Below, piece by piece: positions 51,958 through 60,926 of a DNA stretch of 64,000 nt. The stretch lies in the NCBI GenBank assembly GCA_943788345.1, contig CALSPX010000007.1, positions 22,437 through 86,436 of the forward strand, written 5' to 3'. Origin of the DNA: Ascidiaceihabitans sp023955215. GTDB taxonomy: Bacteria; Pseudomonadota; Alphaproteobacteria; Rhodobacterales; Rhodobacteraceae. The translations under genes were made by a program, and so were the position numbers. Within the stretch, counting starts at the first letter, position 1. Every line of letters starts with the position of its first letter. A model generated the notes under the pieces. The model did no database searches, was not told the DNA's origin, and saw nothing but the letters and a program-made list of their open reading frames with translations.

Positions 51958-52316
51958 TCCATCGTTGGGATACGGGCGCGCAAGCGATTGCGCAGCTCGC
52001 CCAATGGGCGAGCATCTTCGATCCAGCCCTTCTTTAGCTCAAGAAACATCTGACACAGCTTAACGATTTCGGCTTCAGACGCTTTGATATCCAACCCATC
52101 AAATACGTAAGTGCCACGCCCTTCGCCCTGAAGCGAGATATTGACGGCATCGACGCATCCGCCAAGGCATGGCGTGGCCTCAACTTCAATCTGATCACTA
52201 AATCCAGCAAGCTTGAGCGCCCCCCTCAAGGTTGCGCAGTCTTGTCTCGCGGTGACATCGTCATCCCGTTCGCATGTGGCGCAGACCAATAGACGGTTTG
52301 TTGGTTTTTTGGTCAT
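51954..52316 (-). CDS. second DUF1636 protein
   Basis: A 120-residue DUF1636 protein with CATCERDDD near residue 12 and TPCLGGCVDAVNIS near residue 49, again giving a four-cysteine ferredoxin-like set. It is convergent with the histidine-rich gene, overlapping by 4 bp, and is paired in the locus with another DUF1636 in the main cob operon. Its role is unknown; it may act with a cobalamin-related redox enzyme. Confidence 0.8.
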   Translation of the reverse strand: MTKKPTNRLLVCATCERDDDVTARQDCATLRGALKLAGFSDQIEVEATPCLGGCVDAVNISLQGEGRGTYVFDGLDIKASEAEIVKLCQMFLELKKGWIEDARPLGELRNRLRARIPTMD

Positions 52317-52434
52317 CGCGCATTCCTCAAGGTTGTGACAGAGACGTTATGCCAATTGTGCAGCACGTCAAGATTAGCCATTGCAAATCGCGCCCCAGCC
52401 GCCAGTATTGACCCAGCATTAAGGGAGCATAGTG

Positions 52435-53841
52435 ATGGATTGGGATGAATTTGCAACGTGGGGGGCCAAGGCCGCCGACTGGGGAAAAGAATATCACCAA
52501 AACCTGCGTGACCGCCCCGTTCGTTCACAAGCGGCGTTGAATGACACCCTCAACGCCCTCCCCAAGACCGCACCAGAAGGTGCGGAAACAATGGCCGACA
52601 TAATGGCCGATTTCGAGAATATCGTGATGCCAGGGATTACTCATTGGCAGCACCCACGCTTTTTTGCCTACTTTCCGTCAAACGCTGCCCCTGCATCGAT
52701 CTTGGCAGAGTTTCTAACCTCAATCGTCGCCCCACAATGCATGCTTTGGCAGACCTCGCCCGCCGCAACTGAGATGGAAATCCGTATGATGCAGTGGTTG
52801 CGTCAAGGCATCGGGCTGCCTGATACATTCAGCGGGGTGATCCAAGACAGCGCTTCATCGGCGACCTTGGCTGCCGTGTTGGTTATGCGCGAACGCGCTT
52901 TGAATTGGGAAGGCAATGTCAAAGGGCTAAGCCACTTTGCTCCTTTGCGAATTTATTGTTCCGATCAAGTTCACACCTCTATTGATCGCGCCATTTGGGT
53001 TGCAGGTATTGGCCAGGATAATCTTGTCAAAATCCCTACATCTGGGCCGATGAAGGCAATGGATCCTGCTGCATTGCAAGCGGCAATTGATGCAGACCGA
53101 GCTGCTGGATATCTGCCCGCAGGGATCATTGCAGCCACTGGTGCAACAGGCATGGGAGCTTGCGATGACCTGAACGCAATCGCGGACATTTCTGAACGCG
53201 AAGGCCTATACACCCATCTTGACGCGGCTTGGGCCGGCACGGCGATGATTTGCCCAGAATTCCGCGCGATGTGGGAGGGTGTGGAACGTTTTGATAGCGT
53301 TGTCTTCAACCCACACAAATGGCTGGGAGCACAATTTGATTGCGCCGCCCACTTCTTGCGTGATCCAGACGCTTTGCGCCAAACCTTGGCTATTCGCCCT
53401 GAATACTTGCGTACTCATGGGACCGAAGACGTAACTGATTTCTCTGAATGGTCCGTTCCCTTGGGCCGCCGTTTCCGCGCATTAAAGCTTTGGTTTGTGA
53501 TGCGGAACTACGGCATGGAAGGGTTGCGGAGCCGTATCCGCAATCACGTCAAATGGTCCCAAGCATTGTGCAATCGTCTGCGCCAGCACGATGACTTTGA
53601 GATTATAACGGATCCAATCTTGTCCCTATGGACCTTCCGCATGAAAGGCACCGGTGACGTTGATAGTTTGAACCAAAAACTGGTAGATGCAATCAACGAT
53701 GACGGTGAAATTTACATCACCCAAACCTTTGTAGACGTTCAAAAAGTAATCCGTTTTCAGGCTGGGCAGTTTGATTGTGAAGAGCGTGATTTTGATGCGG
53801 CTTATGATGCGATCACAAGAATCGCAGCAAAATTCACCTAA
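52435..53841 (+). CDS. group II PLP-dependent amino acid decarboxylase
   Basis: A 468-residue decarboxylase of the aromatic amino acid (AADC/tyrosine decarboxylase) type. The ATG at 52435 follows AGGGAG and is preferred over the GTG one codon upstream. The PLP lysine is K295 in FNPHKWLGAQFDCA, and the substrate-side residues SPAATEMEIRMMQWL and HLDAAWAGTA are typical. The substrate cannot be fixed; L-DOPA, tyrosine, tryptophan or phenylalanine are possible. It stands alone, overlapping glk by 4 bp at its end. Confidence 0.88.
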   Translation: MDWDEFATWGAKAADWGKEYHQNLRDRPVRSQAALNDTLNALPKTAPEGAETMADIMADFENIVMPGITHWQHPRFFAYFPSNAAPASILAEFLTSIVAPQCMLWQTSPAATEMEIRMMQWLRQGIGLPDTFSGVIQDSASSATLAAVLVMRERALNWEGNVKGLSHFAPLRIYCSDQVHTSIDRAIWVAGIGQDNLVKIPTSGPMKAMDPAALQAAIDADRAAGYLPAGIIAATGATGMGACDDLNAIADISEREGLYTHLDAAWAGTAMICPEFRAMWEGVERFDSVVFNPHKWLGAQFDCAAHFLRDPDALRQTLAIRPEYLRTHGTEDVTDFSEWSVPLGRRFRALKLWFVMRNYGMEGLRSRIRNHVKWSQALCNRLRQHDDFEIITDPILSLWTFRMKGTGDVDSLNQKLVDAINDDGEIYITQTFVDVQKVIRFQAGQFDCEERDFDAAYDAITRIAAKFT

Positions 53842-54752
53842 ACCCGTGACTGCGCGTAACGCGCGCAGCCATACAATGCAGCATTGTCCTCAGTAATGAC
53901 AAACAATGGCACCTGACCAAAGCGACCCGAGAAAGTTTCGTCTTTACTAGCTTCAGCCGCAATTACTTTGGCTGCGAATTCTGAGCTGACGATGGCGCGT
54001 GCTACGCTGCCGTTAAAGTACAGACCAGCCAAAGGCATATATTGGTAGGTTAGCTCACAGCAGAACATACCCAAGGCTTGGGCAAAAAGAGCAACCGTCT
54101 GTGCACCCTCTGAAGAGGTTGGTGCTGTAATTTGTGCGGGATCCGTTGCTTTGAAGCCAAGTGCGATATGCAATGCCGCGAGTCCGTCACCTGAAAACAG
54201 CGCTTCAACCTTGTGAAAACTGCTGGCCTTGTCCCCGACTGCTTCTTGCAAAACGGCCATCACGCTACTTGGAAGGCTTGCGTGGCCCAACTCAGCCTCA
54301 ATCACGTGTCCTTCATGGCACATGCTAACATTGAACCCAGTTGCGATACCTGCAACCAGCGCTTGATCACCGTGAGGCTTACCACCACCAATTTGGGTCA
54401 CAACGTGATCAGGCAAAACATCCAACGCATAGCCAAGGGCTGCCAGATCGTTCAAAAGATACGCCTGTTTCAAACCCAAACTTTGCGCCAAAACGTCCGT
54501 ATCAAACATCCAATCGCCATTGGTCAACTTACCTTTGCCACCTGAAACAGGTCCCGCAATCGCGGCACAAAGGTTTGTTGGCTTCACGCCATCTAAAGTC
54601 GCGACATAGGATTGCGCAGCTTCAAGGAAGCTGTCGACTTCTGTATTTGAATACCGAATAGAACTGTCCGCGATTATGCCATTGCTATTGGCCAAAGCAA
54701 ATCGTGTGTTGGTTCCGCCTACGTCGGCGACGAGTGTTAGATCGTTTGTCAT
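53838..54752 (-). CDS. glk: glucokinase (Glk family)
   Basis: Phosphorylates glucose at C6. The 304-residue protein belongs to the bacterial Glk (PF02685) family, not ROK: the ATP phosphate-binding loop is ADVGGTNTRFA near the N-terminus, and LNDLAALGYAL carries the catalytic aspartate. It overlaps xylG by 1 bp and is the last gene of the sugar ABC operon, so imported sugar could be a glucose- or xylose-type hexose/pentose. Confidence 0.9.
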   Translation of the reverse strand: MTNDLTLVADVGGTNTRFALANSNGIIADSSIRYSNTEVDSFLEAAQSYVATLDGVKPTNLCAAIAGPVSGGKGKLTNGDWMFDTDVLAQSLGLKQAYLLNDLAALGYALDVLPDHVVTQIGGGKPHGDQALVAGIATGFNVSMCHEGHVIEAELGHASLPSSVMAVLQEAVGDKASSFHKVEALFSGDGLAALHIALGFKATDPAQITAPTSSEGAQTVALFAQALGMFCCELTYQYMPLAGLYFNGSVARAIVSSEFAAKVIAAEASKDETFSGRFGQVPLFVITEDNAALYGCARYAQSRV

Positions 54753-55513
54753 TATGCTTCTTTTTGATGTGGGTGCTTACCGAGAATAATCATGCTCAAT
54801 AGATCATCATCCGTGACAGAGTCCACATCAACTGTCCCAACCAATTTACCATTTTTCATAACCGAAGCGCGATCGCACAGGGTCATCACATCGTGGATGT
54901 CGTGACTGATAAGAAAAATCCCAATACCTTCCGCTTTTAGCTTTTGAATTAGTTCAGAAACCATTTGTGTTTCATGCGGCCCAAGGGCGGCTGTTGGTTC
55001 ATCCATGATCAGGATTTGCGCGTTAAAATATACAGCCCGAGCAATGGCAACTGATTGGCGTTGCCCACCAGAAAGCGCTGAAACCGGATCGTTGAACTTT
55101 TGGAAATTTGGGTTGAGTCGCGCCATGATTTCGCGTGCTTCTGCTTCCATCGCATCATCATCGACCAAACCAAATGGCGTCACCAATTCGCGCCCCAAGA
55201 ACAGGTTGCTGGCGGTGTCCAAGTTATCGGCCAAAGCCAATGTCTGATAGATCGTTTCAATGTTATAGCTACGTGCATCACGCGGGTTTCTGATCTCGGC
55301 TTTTTCGCCGTTGATCAGGATTTCACCTGAATCCATTGCATAGGCACCAGATAGGATTTTGATCAGCGTGGATTTGCCCGCACCATTGTGACCAAGCAGG
55401 CCAACAACTTCGCCAGGGTGCAGCTCAACGCTGACGTGGTCCACGGCATGAACGCCGCCAAAAGAGATGCAGATGTCGCGCATTTCGACGAGGGGTGTGT
55501 TTGTATTGTTCAT
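54752..55513 (-). CDS. xylG: sugar ABC transporter ATP-binding protein (XylG-like, single-domain)
   Basis: A 253-residue ATPase for sugar uptake. Walker A is GHNGAGKST, the signature is LSGGQRQSVAIARA and Walker B is ILIMDEPTAALGP. The ATG at 55513 follows GAGGAC; a GTG 15 bp upstream is rejected. It has only one nucleotide-binding domain, half of the usual duplicated XylG/RbsA architecture. It lies 11 bp beyond the permease gene end. Confidence 0.87.
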   Translation of the reverse strand: MNNTNTPLVEMRDICISFGGVHAVDHVSVELHPGEVVGLLGHNGAGKSTLIKILSGAYAMDSGEILINGEKAEIRNPRDARSYNIETIYQTLALADNLDTASNLFLGRELVTPFGLVDDDAMEAEAREIMARLNPNFQKFNDPVSALSGGQRQSVAIARAVYFNAQILIMDEPTAALGPHETQMVSELIQKLKAEGIGIFLISHDIHDVMTLCDRASVMKNGKLVGTVDVDSVTDDDLLSMIILGKHPHQKEA

Positions 55514-55524
55514 GACTGCTGTCC

Positions 55525-56862
55525 TCACTTCGCGTTTTTGCGGTAAAGATTGTCGAGATAGACGGCAAAGACCAAGACAGCGCCGACAACGATTTGTTGG
55601 ATGGCTGCATCAAATCCAATCAGCACCATTCCGGTTTGTAGCGATTGCATCACTAGGGCTCCCAGAACCGCACCATAAATTGTGCCGATACCACCTGCCA
55701 AAGACGTGCCGCCAATAACTGCCGCTGCGATCACATACAGTTCGTCCAAAGTACCCAGTGCGTTTGTTGCAGACCCCAAACGGGCCGAAGCAACAACAGC
55801 GGACAAGCCTGTGAGGAACCCCATCAAGGCAAAGATTTTAACAGTCATCCATTTGGTATTAATCCCCGACAATGTTGCTGCCTCTGGGTTACCCCCGATT
55901 GCGTAAACATAGCGACCAAAGCGTGTGCGCTGCATCAGTATGGTCATGCAAATGACCACAACAACTAAGATCAAAACTGGGATCGCAAAACCGTGGCTGA
56001 TGAACAGACCTTCTGCTGGAACTTCGATGCCCGTTTCAGCGACATAGCGTTTCACGATACCTTTTGGCCAAGGGTATGAATTTACCAATAAGACAGAGCC
56101 GATCACCGCAGCGCAGCTGATACCACCGATAAAGTAGTCAGCCCAAATTGGACGCATGACAAAACCAAAGCGAGTGCGTTGTTTGCGGCTGTTCAAGACC
56201 ATGACCACAACTGCAATACAGCCCAATGCGCCAACGATCCAACTGCCCACTTCGCCAACGGCACCGTAAGGTCCGCCGCCCAGCAATTTAAACGTTTGAT
56301 CGACAGGGGAAATTGTTTCACCGCTTGTGATCAAGAAGGCAACGCCGCGCCATACAAGCAAACCACCAAGGGTCACGATAAAGGCGGGGATTGAGCGATA
56401 GGCTATCAACCAGCCGTGGATTGCGCCAACAAAGGTACCTGCGATCATGCCAACAACAACTGCGATGATCCAGATCATTGGATGTCCAACACCCATCAAC
56501 GGTGGTAAAATGTAAACTTGGGTCACACCCATAACGACCGCACAAAAGCCCAAGACAGAGCCGACGGATAGGTCAATGTGGCGAGTGACAATAACCAGAA
56601 CCATGCCACAGGCCATAATCCCAATCGACGATGTTTGAACCGAAAGGTTCCAAAGGTTGCGCGGCGTTAGAAACGCTCCAAAACCGTTAAATACTGCGCC
56701 GTAGACATGGAAGCCAATCCAGATCAGTGCGAGTGCGCCCAACATCCCAAGCAGTCTTGTGTCAAGTTCAGTCGCCTTAAGAAAGCGGGCCAAAGGACCA
56801 CCTTTATCCTGAGGCGGTAGGCCGTGGGGTGGCGCGGTTTTGGTTTCGGTTGTGTTGCTCAT
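55525..56862 (-). CDS. xylH: sugar ABC transporter permease (XylH-like)
   Basis: A 445-residue integral membrane permease. The start at 56862 (MSNTTETKTAPP) is used because the longer frame begins with TTG. It has ten or more hydrophobic segments and the family motifs SVGSVLGFCAVVMGV and SLAGGIGTIYGAVLGALVMQS. Spacing and order match xylose/ribose-type systems. A hairpin separates it from xylF. Confidence 0.9.
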   Translation of the reverse strand: MSNTTETKTAPPHGLPPQDKGGPLARFLKATELDTRLLGMLGALALIWIGFHVYGAVFNGFGAFLTPRNLWNLSVQTSSIGIMACGMVLVIVTRHIDLSVGSVLGFCAVVMGVTQVYILPPLMGVGHPMIWIIAVVVGMIAGTFVGAIHGWLIAYRSIPAFIVTLGGLLVWRGVAFLITSGETISPVDQTFKLLGGGPYGAVGEVGSWIVGALGCIAVVVMVLNSRKQRTRFGFVMRPIWADYFIGGISCAAVIGSVLLVNSYPWPKGIVKRYVAETGIEVPAEGLFISHGFAIPVLILVVVVICMTILMQRTRFGRYVYAIGGNPEAATLSGINTKWMTVKIFALMGFLTGLSAVVASARLGSATNALGTLDELYVIAAAVIGGTSLAGGIGTIYGAVLGALVMQSLQTGMVLIGFDAAIQQIVVGAVLVFAVYLDNLYRKNAK

Positions 56863-56953
56863 GTCGATATCCAATGTACGGTCACGCCAATCTTACACCA
56901 CAAAAGTGCAGCGACGAAGGGCGGCGGCAGAATGTTAGGGAATTAAGTAGATA

Positions 56954-56982
56954 ACACCGGCGACAGTTTTTGCCGCCGGTGT
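56954..56982 (-). terminator. intergenic hairpin between xylF and xylH
   Basis: ACACCGGCG/CGCCGGTGT (56954-56962 with 56974-56982), perfect 9 bp, no real T-run on the minus strand. More likely an mRNA stabiliser that raises binding protein levels than a full terminator. Confidence 0.6.
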
Positions 56983-56990
56983 CGGTAGGA

Positions 56991-58019
56991 TTAGTTACAG
57001 CCAGCAACGCCATCCATGGCGCCTGCGCATACTTTGTCCTTAGCGATGTGACCTGCGTCGATCACTGCGCTGATGTTGTCTTTCGTGACAGGTGTTGGAT
57101 CAAGGAAGATTGCGTTCATTTCAACGCCCTTGGAACCACCGGACCACTTAACTGCGCCCTCGATGTCTGAAAGTGCAGCACCACCAGCCAGAGCAACTGC
57201 GATACGACCAGCTGCTCCACCTAAATCGCCTGCGTTTTTCCAAACTGAAACAGTTTGTGTACCACGTGCAACACGGTTCAACGCAGCATGGTCGCCATCT
57301 TGGCCACCCACTGGAACTGCAAGGCCTTGCGCTTCAAGTGCAGCAATTGCGCCCCCAGCCATACCGTCGTTTTCCGCCAATACAGCGTCAACTTCGTTAT
57401 TTGCAGATGTCAGGATTTGCTCCATGTTTTTCTGAGCGTTGTCAGGCTTCCAACCATCAGTGAATGCTTCACCAACAATTGTGATTGTGCCAGCAGCAAC
57501 ATCATCACCGATGACTTCCATCATACCTTCAAGAAGGAACAATGCGTTTGGATCGCCTTTGTCGCCCTTGATGATCGCGTAGTTGCCAGTTGGCTGAACA
57601 GCTTTCACTGACTCCGCGATAATACGGCCAACGCCTTTGTTGTCGAACGTGAGGTAGAACGTGCGATCGTCTTCGATCAAACGGTCATAGCCAACAACTG
57701 GAATGCCTTCTGCTTCTGCTTGATCAACAGCTGGACCGATTGCGTCTTTGTCCATTGCTAGAATGATCAACGCATCCGCACCTTGTGCGATCAATGCTTC
57801 AACGTCAGTCAACTGCTTAGAAGCAGATGCTTGTGCGTCAGCAGAGATATATTTCGCGCCAGCGGCTTCCAAAGCAGCTTTGATCGCCGCTTCATCAGTT
57901 TTCCAGCGCTCTTCCTGAAAGTTTGACCAGCTTACGCCGACGATTACATCGTCAGCCAATGCCGCTGTGCCCATGACAACACCGGTCATGACTGCGGCTG
58001 CAGTTTTAAATAGTTTCAT
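56991..58019 (-). CDS. xylF: D-xylose/sugar-binding periplasmic protein (XylF-like)
   Basis: A 342-residue periplasmic binding protein. The start at 58019 (MKLFKTAAAVMTGVVMGTAALA) gives a clear Sec signal; the longer frame is rejected. The mature protein has the sugar-binding fold: VIVGVSWSNFQEERWKTDE and ALIILAMDKDAIGPAVDQA, then LTFDNKGVGRIIAE. These agree with D-xylose-binding proteins. It is the first gene of the operon, divergent from the ROK regulator. Confidence 0.9.
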   Translation of the reverse strand: MKLFKTAAAVMTGVVMGTAALADDVIVGVSWSNFQEERWKTDEAAIKAALEAAGAKYISADAQASASKQLTDVEALIAQGADALIILAMDKDAIGPAVDQAEAEGIPVVGYDRLIEDDRTFYLTFDNKGVGRIIAESVKAVQPTGNYAIIKGDKGDPNALFLLEGMMEVIGDDVAAGTITIVGEAFTDGWKPDNAQKNMEQILTSANNEVDAVLAENDGMAGGAIAALEAQGLAVPVGGQDGDHAALNRVARGTQTVSVWKNAGDLGGAAGRIAVALAGGAALSDIEGAVKWSGGSKGVEMNAIFLDPTPVTKDNISAVIDAGHIAKDKVCAGAMDGVAGCN

Positions 58020-58047
58020 GTGTTCCTCCCAAAACGAACAGAACCCT

Positions 58048-58067
58048 CCGCCGGAATCGCCCGGCGG
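58048..58067 (-). promoter_or_regulatory. 5' leader hairpin of xylF
   Basis: CCGCCGG/CCGGCGG (58048-58054 with 58061-58067) close upstream of the xylF ribosome site. It may stabilise the mRNA or modulate translation. Confidence 0.35.
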
Positions 58068-58084
58068 TTGGGGATGAAGCAATG

Positions 58085-58160
58085 TAGGCCTTTTTAAATT
58101 CGGATTGCAAATTAAATTGGACATCACCCCAAAAAAAAGTCATCCTTTATGTCTAGGCCT
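58085..58160. promoter_or_regulatory. divergent xylF/ROK control region
   Basis: TAGGCCT occurs at 58085-58091 and 58154-58160, and TTAAATT at 58094-58100 and 58112-58118. The spacer is AT-rich and contains A8. Such repeats fit a ROK operator, but no consensus is proven. Confidence 0.35.
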
Positions 58161-58195
58161 CATATTCTTATAAGGTTTTTGAAGGGGAGTGACCT

Positions 58196-59407
58196 ATGGC
58201 TTTTGGACATCAACGCGAGCAAGGACGGCATATTTTGCTGCGCGAGATCGAGCGCCGCGGCCCAATTCCGCGAATTGACCTTTCGCAAAACACGGGAATC
58301 AGCCGGGCGACTGTGACCACGGTTACGGCCGAATTGCTCCGCGATGGACTGATCGAAGAGATCCCACGCGATTCTGATTCCGCGACTGACTTGAAGCGCG
58401 GCCGCCCTCGTGTTGATCTAAAGATCGCAAGTGATGCCCATTTGGTTGCAGGCATCAAAGTGTCAGGCCATTCGATTTCTTTGATGTTGGTTGATTTCGA
58501 AGGGACACAAATTGCCGAGCTTGAAGTTCCATTCCTAGACGGCCCAACATCCAGTGTCAGGTTGATCGAACAAATCGCTCAGGCCTTGGATAATCTCACC
58601 GCCATTGTCGGCAAAGCTGTTCACGACCTTTCCGGGATTGGTGTTGGGCTGGCGGGGGTCGTCGATGCGGAAAATGGAACCGTTTATTGGTCCCCATCTC
58701 TAAAAGAGCGCAACATCAAATTGCGCGATAAGCTGACCCAAGAGCTGGGTGTCCCAACCTTTTTGGACAATGATGCCAACTTGGTCGCGATGGCCGAAAA
58801 GACGTTTGGCTTGGGCCGTGACCACTCTGACTTCATAGTTGTCACCATCGAAAGTGGTGTCGGTATGGGTCTTGTGATCAATGGTCAGATTTACCGTGGG
58901 ACGCGCGGATGTGGCGCAGAATTTGGTCATACGAAAGTACAGCTCGAGGGCGCATTGTGTCGTTGCGGGCAGCGCGGCTGCCTTGAGGCATATGTTGCCG
59001 ATTATGCGTTGGTACGCGAAGCAGCCAGCATCGGCTTTTTGGATTTGGACCAACCGATCGAGAACCGTGTCAGCCGCCTATTGACCGCTGCCAAAGACGG
59101 GGACCCAACAGCGAAGACCATTGTGGATCGTGCGGGCCATATGTTTGCCCTCGGTCTAGCGAATTTGGTGAACGTGTTTGATCCACAGTTGATTATTCTA
59201 GCAGGTGAACAGATGCAATTTGATCACCTTTACGCCAAAGACGTCATTGAAGACATGCGCAGATCCATCGTTCAAATTGACAAGTCGCCACCAGACGTGG
59301 TGATCCATAAATGGGACAATTTGATGTGGGCGCGTGGCGCCGCTGCTTACGCATTAGATTTTGTATTTGATATGGCGGCAAAGGAAGTACGCGAAGATGT
59401 GGGTTAA
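58196..59407 (+). CDS. ROK-family transcriptional regulator (XylR-like)
   Basis: A 403-residue repressor. The N-terminal winged helix (IPRIDLSQNTGISRATVTTV) is followed by the ROK domain with the zinc motif EFGHTKVQLEGALCRCGQRGCLEAY and the phosphate-type loop. Strong GAAGGGGAG site. Divergent from xylF, it likely controls the sugar operon in response to the sugar. It overlaps the downstream ASPIC/UnbV gene by 11 bp. Confidence 0.92.
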   Translation: MAFGHQREQGRHILLREIERRGPIPRIDLSQNTGISRATVTTVTAELLRDGLIEEIPRDSDSATDLKRGRPRVDLKIASDAHLVAGIKVSGHSISLMLVDFEGTQIAELEVPFLDGPTSSVRLIEQIAQALDNLTAIVGKAVHDLSGIGVGLAGVVDAENGTVYWSPSLKERNIKLRDKLTQELGVPTFLDNDANLVAMAEKTFGLGRDHSDFIVVTIESGVGMGLVINGQIYRGTRGCGAEFGHTKVQLEGALCRCGQRGCLEAYVADYALVREAASIGFLDLDQPIENRVSRLLTAAKDGDPTAKTIVDRAGHMFALGLANLVNVFDPQLIILAGEQMQFDHLYAKDVIEDMRRSIVQIDKSPPDVVIHKWDNLMWARGAAAYALDFVFDMAAKEVREDVG

Positions 59408-60926
59408 AACTGCCGCAATTATTACGCTCGTCGCTGGCCCCGCTTTTGCGGCTCCAACGTTTGAGGCCCAATCCGTTCCACAACACGCATACACAGGCGG
59501 ATGGGAACATTACGTCGGCGGCGGCCTTGCCGTGTTTGATTGCGACAATGATGATCGCCTTGATCTTGTTGCGGCAGGTGGCGAAAGCCCGCCCGCCCTT
59601 TGGCGTAACATCAGTGCCGATGGCGGAATGGTTCGATTTGAGACAAAACCATTGCCCGAGCTAACAGCAACCACAGGCGTCTACCCCATTGATATCAACA
59701 ATGACCGCGCTCTGGATCTGGTTGTTCTGCGCGTCGGCCCAGACATGCTTTTACGCGGTGACGGTGCCTGTTCGTTCACCCCGATGGACCTTGAGGGAGT
59801 GACCTTTGAAGATAAATGGAGCACCTCATTTTCTGCCACGTGGGAAAGTTCCAACGCGCTTCCAACCTTAGCCTTCGGACACTACGTCGACCGCATGGAC
59901 CCAGAAGGCCCATTTGAGGCCTGCGACACCAACCTGCTGTTACGTCCAAGCGGCGAAACCTATTCAGCTACCACATTGGCCCCAGGTTTCTGCCCCCTGT
60001 CGATGCTGTTCTCTGATTGGGACCGTGATGGGTCAGCCGACCTGCGCGTCAGCAATGACCGCCATTACTATGTGAGCGGTGGCTCTGAGCAGCTATGGGA
60101 CATCACGACACCCCCTCGCCTTTATGGTGAAGACGATGGATGGCTCACCCACAAAGTTTGGGGCATGGGCATCGCCAGCCGTGACATTGACCGCAATGGG
60201 TTGGTCGATGTTTTCCTGTCCTCGATGGGCGATCAGCGCCTGCAAGAATGGACAGGCGAAACCGCCAGCTTCAAAGACGTTTCCTTCAAACGTGGGACCA
60301 CAGCACATAAACCATATACTGGTGGGGACGGGCGCCCATCGACAGGTTGGCACATCAGCCTAGGTGATGTTCAGAATGATGGTATGGATGATGTATTCAT
60401 CGCAAAAGGCAATGTGCAACAGATGCCCGGCATGGCAATTGAAGACCCAAATAACCTGTTGGTTCAGAACGAAGATGCGACCTTTAGCGAAGCCGGTTTA
60501 GAGGCTGGAATCGCCAGCCTTCACCGTTCGCGTGGTGCCGCATTAGCAGATTTTAACGCCGACGGACTGCTTGATTTGGCCGTGGTCAATCGTGTTGCCC
60601 CGCTTGAAGTTTACCGCAACACAACCCAAGACGCAGGCAACTGGCTTTCCATTGAACCTCGTCAACAAGGGGCCAACACCCGCGCGATTGGCGGCTGGAT
60701 TGAGTTGATGGATGACTATGGTTTGCAACTACGCGAGATCACCTTGGGCGGCGGCCATGCTGGCGGACTACTTGGCCCCCAACACTTTGGTTTGGATCAA
60801 GCCGAAGGCGTATCATTCCGTATCATTTGGCCTGATGGCGCGCATAGCGAATGGGCCAAGGCAAAACCGAACCAACGTTTACAGGTGATACGTTCAGGCG
60901 ATGCCTTGGACATCTTCCCTTATTGA
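59397..60926 (+). CDS. secreted FG-GAP/VCBS repeat protein with ASPIC/UnbV domain
   Basis: A 509-residue exported protein; start 59397 (MWVKTAAIITLVAGPAFA) is a signal peptide, and the longer frame is inside the ROK gene. At least six calcium-type DxDxDG repeats occur (DCDNDDRLDLV, DINNDRALDLV, DWDRDGSADL, DIDRNGLVDVF, DVQNDGMDDVF, DFNADGLLDLA), indicating a beta-propeller. The C-terminus is an ASPIC/UnbV domain (GGWIELMD, LGPQHFGL, IIWPDGAHSEW). About 15 tryptophans are present. No enzymatic residues are recognised. Its neighbour is a di-heme peroxidase, and a partnership is possible. Confidence 0.85.
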   Translation: MWVKTAAIITLVAGPAFAAPTFEAQSVPQHAYTGGWEHYVGGGLAVFDCDNDDRLDLVAAGGESPPALWRNISADGGMVRFETKPLPELTATTGVYPIDINNDRALDLVVLRVGPDMLLRGDGACSFTPMDLEGVTFEDKWSTSFSATWESSNALPTLAFGHYVDRMDPEGPFEACDTNLLLRPSGETYSATTLAPGFCPLSMLFSDWDRDGSADLRVSNDRHYYVSGGSEQLWDITTPPRLYGEDDGWLTHKVWGMGIASRDIDRNGLVDVFLSSMGDQRLQEWTGETASFKDVSFKRGTTAHKPYTGGDGRPSTGWHISLGDVQNDGMDDVFIAKGNVQQMPGMAIEDPNNLLVQNEDATFSEAGLEAGIASLHRSRGAALADFNADGLLDLAVVNRVAPLEVYRNTTQDAGNWLSIEPRQQGANTRAIGGWIELMDDYGLQLREITLGGGHAGGLLGPQHFGLDQAEGVSFRIIWPDGAHSEWAKAKPNQRLQVIRSGDALDIFPY

